Shown: positions 6,853-11,240 of the stretch, in pieces
How the letters are laid out: each line of letters starts with the position of its first letter
Numbering within the stretch: the stretch's first letter is position 1
Assembly: GCA_022571825.1 (NCBI GenBank)
Contig: JACZXC010000054.1
Location: forward strand, 1-11,240
DNA from: Myxococcales bacterium
GTDB lineage: Bacteria > Myxococcota_A > UBA9160 > SMWR01
Direction: 5' to 3'
DNA: 11,240 nt
Notes under the pieces: model-generated
What the model was told of the DNA's origin: nothing
The model's database searches: none
Seen by the model: the letters and a program-made list of their open reading frames with translations, nothing else
Position numbers and translations under genes: made by a program

Positions 6853-6893
6853 GCGACAACCGAAAACTGACTCTCTTCGGCGCAATTTGTCGC
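6853..6893. promoter_or_regulatory. Nested inverted repeat in divergent promoter region (candidate operator)
   Basis: Outer arms GCGACAA (6853-6859) and TTGTCGC (6887-6893) are perfect inverted repeats. Inside them CCGAA (6860-6864) pairs with TTCGG (6876-6880) around an 11-nt centre. On the minus strand TTGTCG (6854-6859) is followed 17 bp later by CATCAT (6831-6836), a weak -35/-10 pair for the ThDP gene, so a protein bound here would overlap that promoter. A regulator is not encoded in the window. Operator role is inference. Confidence 0.35.
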
Positions 6894-6902
6894 GAGATCT
6901 CG
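6893..6902. promoter_or_regulatory. 10-bp palindrome CGAGATCTCG (candidate operator half)
   Basis: A perfect palindrome between the divergent ThDP and amidohydrolase genes, abutting the outer arm of the nested dyad and flanked imperfectly by GTC (6889-6891) and GAC (6905-6907). The size suits a small dimeric repressor, but chance occurrence is possible. Confidence 0.25.
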
Positions 6903-6970
6903 GTGACCTGCGCGGCGGGCGCGCACCGAGAGCTCCAGATCGACGTCGGCGCGAACTCCTGCCGACGGTG

Positions 6971-6976
6971 TACAAT
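6971..6976 (+). promoter_or_regulatory. Candidate -10 element (TACAAT) for the amidohydrolase gene
   Basis: TACAAT matches the sigma-70 -10 consensus at five of six positions and lies 26 bp before ATG 7003, implying a leader of about 20 nt. TG directly precedes it but without the spacer base of a true extended -10. No good -35 is present 16-18 bp upstream, so activation by a regulator is plausible. Confidence 0.35.
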
Positions 6977-7002
6977 GCGCAGCACCATCACCGGAGGATG
7001 CC

Positions 7003-8244
7003 ATGGCGGCGGCAGGGAACGGCAACCTGGAGCGAATCGTCGATGCCGACGGACACGTTCTGGAGCATCCGACGGCGATGCTCGAGTACATCCCCGCGAA
7101 GTACAAGGAAGAGTGCTTTCATATCGTCACCAGCGCGGAAGGGCGCGAGACCCTCCACTTCCGGGGTGCTCAGATGAATGCCAATCTGTTGGCCCTGGCG
7201 GGTACCGGCGGGCTTTCCTTGGAGGAGCGGGAGCGCGCCGGTCGCGGCGAGCTCAAGTACAGCGAGGTCAAGCCCGGCGCCTACAAGCCCGCGGACCGCC
7301 TGGTCGAGATGGCGACCGACGACATCGAGCAGGCCGTAGTCTATCCGACCCTCTTCCTGGGCATCTCGGGCTTCGACGACCTCGACTTCGCCGAGGCTCA
7401 GGGCGAAGCCTACAACCGCTGGGTCGCCGATTACTGCAGCCATGCGCCGAGCCAGCTGTTCGGGATCGCCACGATGGTCCAGACCGACCTCGACCGCGCG
7501 ATTCGGATGGCGAAGAACGCGAAAGAGCTGGGATTGGTGGGGGTCTTCATGCGGCCCAACCCGACCCGCCCTGGGATCTTCTTCTGCGATCCGTCCTGGG
7601 ACCCGTTGTGGGCGACGCTCCAGGATCTCGACCTCGCCGTCGGCTTCCACCCGTACCTGGTGCCCGACCTTCCGGGGGCCTGCCGCGACATGGGGCTGGC
7701 GGACTTCGTGGCTCCCGGTGCCAAGCCCCTGGTAGGGGCCGGCGAAGAAGCGGTCGTGATGGGAACCAAGGGGCTCCACAACATCTTCTTCAGCCAGGCT
7801 CTCTCGAACGTGTACGACATGATGACGACGATCAGCATGTTGATCTGCGGCGGTACCCTCGAACGGTTTCCGAGGCTCAAGTGTATCTTCCTGGAGGCGA
7901 ATGGCGGCTGGATCGTCCCCTGGCTCGAGCGCCTGGATCACCACTTCGAAATCTTTCCCTGGGACGTTCCCCAGATGAAGATGAAGACGTCGGATTATTT
8001 CAAGCGCCAGTGCTGGATCTCCTTCGATCCCGACGAGTCGAGCTTGCGCTACACCGCGGAGAGCCCCCTGGTCGGGGCCGAGCGCATCATCTGGGCCAGC
8101 GACTACCCGCATCCCGATGCGAAAATTCCGGGCGTCGTGGGTGAGCTGCGTGAGGCCATGGATGGGCTCCCCGCGGCTGCCCAGGCCCGGATTCTCGGGC
8201 TCAACGCGGTCGATCTGTACGGGCTGCCGAGTCCGGCGAGCTGA
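7003..8244 (+). CDS. Amidohydrolase family protein (Amidohydro_2, ACMSD-like TIM barrel)
   Basis: 413-aa cytoplasmic metal-dependent enzyme of the Amidohydro_2 group, which includes aminocarboxymuconate-semialdehyde decarboxylase and other ring-cleavage-product decarboxylases/hydrolases. The opening strand reads VDADGHVLE (13-21), with D16 and H18 replacing the usual HxH. H216 in VGFHPY is the next expected metal ligand. The conserved LEANGGWIVPWLERLDHHFE (297-316) and the closing ASDYPHPD (365-372, D367 as metal/base residue) complete the barrel. ATG 7003 has GGAGG (6993-6997) 5 nt upstream. An ATG at 6998 within the Shine-Dalgarno region is out of frame. Divergent from the ThDP enzyme; convergent with the acyl-CoA dehydrogenase pair after 36 bp. 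Substrate unknown; such 'DADGH' proteins are common beside CoA-dependent catabolic genes in environmental bacteria. Confidence 0.86.
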   Translation: MAAAGNGNLERIVDADGHVLEHPTAMLEYIPAKYKEECFHIVTSAEGRETLHFRGAQMNANLLALAGTGGLSLEERERAGRGELKYSEVKPGAYKPADRLVEMATDDIEQAVVYPTLFLGISGFDDLDFAEAQGEAYNRWVADYCSHAPSQLFGIATMVQTDLDRAIRMAKNAKELGLVGVFMRPNPTRPGIFFCDPSWDPLWATLQDLDLAVGFHPYLVPDLPGACRDMGLADFVAPGAKPLVGAGEEAVVMGTKGLHNIFFSQALSNVYDMMTTISMLICGGTLERFPRLKCIFLEANGGWIVPWLERLDHHFEIFPWDVPQMKMKTSDYFKRQCWISFDPDESSLRYTAESPLVGAERIIWASDYPHPDAKIPGVVGELREAMDGLPAAAQARILGLNAVDLYGLPSPAS

Positions 8245-8254
8245 GCGGCGGGAT

Positions 8255-8278
8255 CGCGGTCGGTTCTGTGAGGCCGCG
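8255..8278. terminator. Hairpin between convergent genes (possible bidirectional terminator)
   Basis: CGCGGTC (8255-8261) pairs with GGCCGCG (8272-8278), six Watson-Crick pairs and one T:G wobble, with a 10-nt loop. It fills most of the 36-bp gap between the two stop codons. No T-run on either strand, so the role is uncertain. Confidence 0.3.
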
Positions 8279-8280
8279 CT

Positions 8281-9264
8281 TCAGGTGCCGGACTCGACCC
8301 GTTCGGCGATGCGCGCGGCGTGTTCGTCGCCGGTTCCGAAGATCGACTCGAGCACCCAGGTTCGCTTGAGGAAGTAGTGGGCGGGTACCTCCCAGGTATA
8401 GCCCATACCGCCGTGGATCTGGATGCAGGCGCGAGCGTTCTTCATCGCGGCGTCACCGGCGGTGATCTTGCCGCTGCCGACGGCCCGCTCCAGGTCGCCC
8501 ACCTCGGGATGATCGAGGGTGGCGCCGGCGGCGTAGGCGCCCGCGCGCGCTACTTCCTGGCGCACGAACATATCGGCGCAGAGGTGTTGGATCGCCTGAA
8601 ACGAGCCGATGGCCCGCCCGAATTGCTCGCGCTTCTTTGCGTAATCGAGTGCCAGCTCGAGAGCCGCCTCGGCAATGCCGAGCAGCTGGCCCGATACCAG
8701 GGCGGCTCCCTCCAGCCACAGCCGGTGAGCGACGGCCGCTTCCGCGAGGCGCTCGCCCGGGGGCAGGGACTCGACGTGGTGCACCGGGGTGAGAGGGTCG
8801 AGCGGAGTCGCGATGGGCCGGGCCTCGAGCGCCTTCGGGTCGACGCGAAAGACGCCTTCGGGGCGGAGCAAGAGCAAGACATCCAGGTGAGCCCAGTGCT
8901 CGATCAGGATCGGCTGGGGTGCGGCGCCGATCAGGTCGAGGCCCCCCACCACCACCTCGCCGGTTCCCGCGCCGTCGACCCAGGGCGCGGCGAGATGGCT
9001 CCAGACCAGGGGTCCCGGGGCCAGGCTCCGACCGAGTTCTTCGAAGACGAGCACCGCATCGGCGCAGCCCAGTCCGAGGCCACCGGCGGTCTCTGGCAGC
9101 CGGAGCTGGAAGATCCCCATCTCCGCGAGTTGGTTCCAGAGGCCGCGATCGAAGGCGTCCTTCTCCTCGAGCTCGCGCAGCTGGTCGATCGCGATCCGAC
9201 CCTCGCAGAAGCTGCGGATCCCCTGCTGAAGCGCTTCCTGGTCGGCATGGACTCGGAAATCCAA
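8281..9264 (-). CDS. Acyl-CoA dehydrogenase, small/non-catalytic-type subunit
   Basis: 327-aa flavoprotein of the acyl-CoA dehydrogenase family, shorter than the usual 380-400 aa. The N-terminal helical domain starts MDFRVHADQEAL and runs to about residue 90 (including LRLPETAGGLGLG, 54-66). The C-terminal helical domain is well preserved: YAKKREQFGRAIGSFQAIQH (208-227) and IQIHGGMGYTWE (281-292). The middle beta domain (about 91-165) is shortened and lacks the flavin-contacting 'T-x-P-x-x-GSD' and 'G-x-K-x-W' motifs seen in its neighbour. This pattern matches the partner subunit of heteromeric alpha2beta2 dehydrogenases in actinobacterial steroid side-chain degradation. The start is TTG at 9262-9264 with AGGGGA 6 nt upstream; the first internal Met (49) would cut into the fold. 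It lies 33 bp downstream of the larger subunit gene, probably in one operon. Substrate unknown. Confidence 0.88.
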   Translation of the reverse strand: MDFRVHADQEALQQGIRSFCEGRIAIDQLRELEEKDAFDRGLWNQLAEMGIFQLRLPETAGGLGLGCADAVLVFEELGRSLAPGPLVWSHLAAPWVDGAGTGEVVVGGLDLIGAAPQPILIEHWAHLDVLLLLRPEGVFRVDPKALEARPIATPLDPLTPVHHVESLPPGERLAEAAVAHRLWLEGAALVSGQLLGIAEAALELALDYAKKREQFGRAIGSFQAIQHLCADMFVRQEVARAGAYAAGATLDHPEVGDLERAVGSGKITAGDAAMKNARACIQIHGGMGYTWEVPAHYFLKRTWVLESIFGTGDEHAARIAERVESGT

Positions 9265-9270
9265 ATCGAT

Positions 9271-9276
9271 TCCCCT
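9271..9276 (-). promoter_or_regulatory. Shine-Dalgarno supporting TTG start of small ACAD
   Basis: AGGGGA on the minus strand, 6 nt before TTG 9264. No ATG or GTG in this frame is placed nearby, and the protein from TTG begins with the family's usual 'M-D-F' N-terminus. Confidence 0.6.
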
Positions 9277-9297
9277 CGCGACGCTCTCGTCTTCTGC

Positions 9298-10485
9298 CTA
9301 GCGGTGCCTCGGCAATCCGAGGATTCGCTCCGAGATGATGTTGCGTTGGATCTGCGATGTCCCGGCCGCGATGGTCAGGTTGAGGGACATCAACATCTTT
9401 TCCAGGAAGCGCCCGTTGGGAAGCTCGGCGACGTCCGAGCGGGAGAGGCCCGCGCGCCCGAGCACCCGCATGGCGACATCGCTGATCCGCTGGGCCAATT
9501 CCGTGTAGAACAGCTTGACCGCCGCACTGCCCACCCCCGGGACCCCGGTCTCGCTGGCTTCGGAGACCGAGAGCTTCACCATCGCCCAGAGCGCGTCGAG
9601 CTCGGCCTGCAGATGGCCGACCTCCCGCCGCAACGCCGCGTCGTCCCAGGCGGTCGCATCGTGTCGGGTCACGCGGCCCGCCACGGCCTTGATCTCGGCC
9701 AGATGCTCGCGGAGCTGGTACATCTCGCTCGCAAAGGCCGCACCGCGTTCGAAGCGAAGGGTCACGTTGGTGACACGCCAGCCGTCGTTCTCGGCGCCGA
9801 CCCGGTTCTCGACCGGGATTCGCACGTTTTCGAGGAAGAGCTCGCTGAACTCCCCCTCTCCGGCGATGGTCTTGAGGGGGCGGATCTCGATTCCCGGAAG
9901 GTCCATCGGCATGATCAGCCAGGTGATGCCCTTGTGCTTGGGGGCGTCCGGGTCGGTCCGGACCAATAGCTCGCAGTAGTCGGCCACCTGCGCATAGCTC
10001 GTCCACATCTTGTGCCCGTTGACCACGTAGTCATCGCCGTCGCGCTCGGCGCGCGCGCGCAAGCTGGCCAAGTCCGAGCCCGCCTCGGGCTCGGAAAAGC
10101 CCTGACACCAGGTCTGCTCGCCCCGCAGGATGTAGGGCACGTGTCGCCGCTTCTGTTCGGGAGTTCCCTCGACGATCAGGGTCGGGCCGCCGTGGAGCAG
10201 ACCCACAAAGTTGATGCCCACGTACGGGGCGTTGGCGCGTGCGATTTCCTCATAGTAGACGAGCTGTTCCGTGGGAGAAGCGTCGCGGCCCCCGTATTCC
10301 CGGGGCCAGTGGATGCCCGCGTAGCCGGCGTCGTAAAGCTTGCGCTGCCAGCCCGTGTCGTATGCGTGTCGGGCGGGCCAGTCGTGGTGGGGCGGAGGAG
10401 ACCCGTGGCTGGCGACGGCCTCCCGCAACCAGGCGCGCAACTCCGCTCGAAACTTCTCGTCCGACTCCGAGTAACGCAGGTCCAA
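9298..10485 (-). CDS. Acyl-CoA dehydrogenase, catalytic subunit (FadE-like)
   Basis: 395-aa acyl-CoA dehydrogenase, normal family length; FAD-dependent alpha,beta-desaturation of an acyl-CoA thioester, electrons passing to ETF. Visible motifs: N-terminal helices with GIHWPREYGG (57-66); WCQGFSEPEAGSDLAS (126-141) and NGHKMWTSYA (157-166), the flavin/substrate-binding beta domain; LRFERGAAF (243-251), where E246 is the probable catalytic base in the isovaleryl-/FadE-type location; and GTSQIQRNIISERILGLPR (375-393), the closing C-terminal signature. The start is TTG at 10483-10485 (MDLRYSESDE), preceded by GGGGGAG with 7-nt spacing. The open frame continues far upstream, but that part is the antiparallel-frame shadow of the amidase gene. 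Followed after 33 bp by the small partner subunit; preceded after 26 bp by an amidase gene. Probably forms a heteromer with the small subunit. Confidence 0.9.
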   Translation of the reverse strand: MDLRYSESDEKFRAELRAWLREAVASHGSPPPHHDWPARHAYDTGWQRKLYDAGYAGIHWPREYGGRDASPTEQLVYYEEIARANAPYVGINFVGLLHGGPTLIVEGTPEQKRRHVPYILRGEQTWCQGFSEPEAGSDLASLRARAERDGDDYVVNGHKMWTSYAQVADYCELLVRTDPDAPKHKGITWLIMPMDLPGIEIRPLKTIAGEGEFSELFLENVRIPVENRVGAENDGWRVTNVTLRFERGAAFASEMYQLREHLAEIKAVAGRVTRHDATAWDDAALRREVGHLQAELDALWAMVKLSVSEASETGVPGVGSAAVKLFYTELAQRISDVAMRVLGRAGLSRSDVAELPNGRFLEKMLMSLNLTIAAGTSQIQRNIISERILGLPRHR

Positions 10486-10492
10486 CGCCGAA

Positions 10493-10499
10493 CTCCCCC
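10493..10499 (-). promoter_or_regulatory. Shine-Dalgarno supporting TTG start of catalytic ACAD
   Basis: GGGGGAG on the minus strand lies 7 nt before TTG 10485. It sits in the 26-bp gap after the amidase stop, so no separate promoter is needed. Confidence 0.6.
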
Positions 10500-10511
10500 T
10501 CTGGCCGTTTC

Positions 10512-11240
10512 TCAAGCTACCGGATCGATCGGCGTGACGACTCCGAGCCGGGTCTCGATGGCATCGGCGGCATCCAGACACAGGTCTTCCCGATAGCGGT
10601 CGCCGATGATCTGCACGCCCTGGGGAAGCCCGTCGACCACGCCGACCGGGACCGCCACAGCCGGCAGGCCGAGCAGGTTCACCGTCGTTACCAGGGCGAA
10701 GCTCCGGGCCAGGTCGGCGACCGCCTCGGCGCTCTCGAGGTCGCGCCCGACGGGGAAGGCGGGGTGCGTGGACACCGGGCCGAGCACGAGGGGGGTGCGC
10801 GCGTGGAACTCGGTCCACTGGCGAGCGATGCCCTGACGCGCCGCCAGGTTGGCCATGAATCCAGCGCGATCGATCTCGGTTGCCTGCGGGAGCGAGAGCT
10901 CCATGAAGGTCAAGGCCCCTTTGGAGAGCAGCGGCCGCAGGAGCGGGAGCACCGTCGCGGTAAGTTCGGCAAAGACGATCGCGGTCCAGAGCTCGGCGGC
11001 TTCGCGGACCACCGGAGGCTCCACTTCCTCGATCGGGTAGCCCGCGTCGGCCAGAGCCCGGGCGGCTTGGCGTACGCCGGACGCCACGTCTTTGTGGACT
11101 CCGAAACCCGCCGGGTCGGTGACGACGGCGACCCGCGGGAGCGCCGCGCCGGCCGCCGGACTTTCGAGGGGCGCCGGGGTCCACCACGGGTCTCGCGGAT
11201 CGCGGCCGCTCATGGCCGCCAGGGCCAGGCGCAGGTCGCC
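10512..11240 (-). CDS. Amidase-signature family protein, C-terminal part (5' end outside window)
   Basis: 242 residues of the C-terminal half of an amidase-signature hydrolase; the gene continues past the right edge of the window. The visible part starts GDLRLALAAMSGRDPRDPWW, the usual region after the catalytic core, then has TPLVLGPVSTHPAFPVGRD (about 149-167), NLLGLPAVAVPVG (188-200) and GLPQGVQIIGDRYRED (204-219), the conserved C-terminal substrate-pocket and closing strand of this family. The Ser-cisSer-Lys triad lies upstream and cannot be checked. Full-length members have about 450-500 aa, so roughly half is missing. The internal ATG at 11211-11213 is not the start. It is the first gene seen of a likely minus-strand operon with the two acyl-CoA dehydrogenases. 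It could release a carboxylic acid from an amide, or be misnamed GatA-like; GatA is unlikely given this context. Confidence 0.85.
   Translation of the reverse strand, partial: GDLRLALAAMSGRDPRDPWWTPAPLESPAAGAALPRVAVVTDPAGFGVHKDVASGVRQAARALADAGYPIEEVEPPVVREAAELWTAIVFAELTATVLPLLRPLLSKGALTFMELSLPQATEIDRAGFMANLAARQGIARQWTEFHARTPLVLGPVSTHPAFPVGRDLESAEAVADLARSFALVTTVNLLGLPAVAVPVGVVDGLPQGVQIIGDRYREDLCLDAADAIETRLGVVTPIDPVA

Noticed and set aside
6804..7106. 101-residue N-terminal extension of the ThDP enzyme
   Set aside because: Lacks family similarity, overlaps the divergent gene's start, and a good Shine-Dalgarno sits before the internal ATG at 6803.
5775..8144. Very long plus-strand open frame (789 codons) across the divergent region
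   Set aside because: It runs antisense to the ThDP enzyme, then out of frame through the 7003 amidohydrolase. Its translation is low-complexity Arg/Gly/His-rich text without motifs, as expected for a GC-rich shadow frame.
8320..9969. 549-codon plus-strand open frame
   Set aside because: Antisense to both acyl-CoA dehydrogenase genes, which carry clear family motifs on the minus strand.
10486..11187. N-terminal extension fusing upstream sequence to the catalytic acyl-CoA dehydrogenase
   Set aside because: This region is the amidase gene in another frame; the translation is Arg/Pro/Gly-rich noise and a TTG with Shine-Dalgarno fits the family N-terminus.
1..11240. Search for a novel defence, mobile or signalling system
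   Set aside because: All large genes fall into metabolic or envelope families; no recombinase, nuclease, reverse transcriptase, toxin-antitoxin pair, CRISPR-like spacing or attachment site was seen on either strand.

Overview
This is a GC-rich bacterial chromosomal segment, with G or C strongly preferred at third codon positions. It is almost fully coding. The PEP-CTERM sorting signal at the end of the gene at 3402-4274 points to a diderm (Gram-negative) bacterium with an exosortase system. Paired acyl-CoA dehydrogenases, a 'DADGH'-type amidohydrolase and an oxalyl-CoA-decarboxylase-like enzyme together recall environmental deltaproteobacterial, Myxococcota or Binatota-like genomes. That placement is inference only. 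I see no rRNA, tRNA, CRISPR array, insertion sequence or phage gene.

Region A (1-4394, plus strand). An amidohydrolase of the YtcJ / Amidohydro_3 type (31-1434) is followed after 15 bp by a membrane protein (1450-3246). This has a GT-C-like N-terminal part resembling TMTC/DUF1736 proteins and five tandem TPRs. After 155 bp comes a secreted PEP-CTERM protein (3402-4274) with an odd lysine/glycine-rich insert. Its 3' flank holds a perfect 15-bp tandem duplication that can fold into a GC hairpin followed by CCCTTTT, probably a terminator, and then a triplicated 8-mer.

Region B (4394-6803). A nitroreductase-family flavoprotein (4394-5134, plus) converges, with a 25-bp gap, on a thiamine-diphosphate enzyme of the oxalyl-CoA decarboxylase / 2-hydroxyacyl-CoA lyase group (5160-6803, minus).

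Region C (6804-8244). A 199-bp divergent promoter region contains nested inverted repeats and a good -10 element. It separates the ThDP enzyme from a plus-strand Amidohydro_2-family protein (7003-8244).

Region D (8281-11240, minus). A probable operon reads right to left: amidase-signature enzyme (cut by the window edge), full-length acyl-CoA dehydrogenase with the catalytic glutamate, then a smaller acyl-CoA dehydrogenase with a degenerate middle domain. The two dehydrogenases look like a heteromeric pair of the kind known for actinobacterial steroid side-chain degradation (FadE26/27, FadE28/29 style). Both appear to start with TTG.

The genes suggest catabolism of acyl-CoA and amide or ring-cleavage compounds beside a small cell-surface locus. 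No gene cluster here clearly amounts to a new defence, mobile or signalling system. The points most worth following are the TMTC-like/PEP-CTERM neighbourhood, the lysine-rich insert, the split acyl-CoA dehydrogenase and the divergent operator-like dyads. No gene-free stretch exceeds 300 bases.
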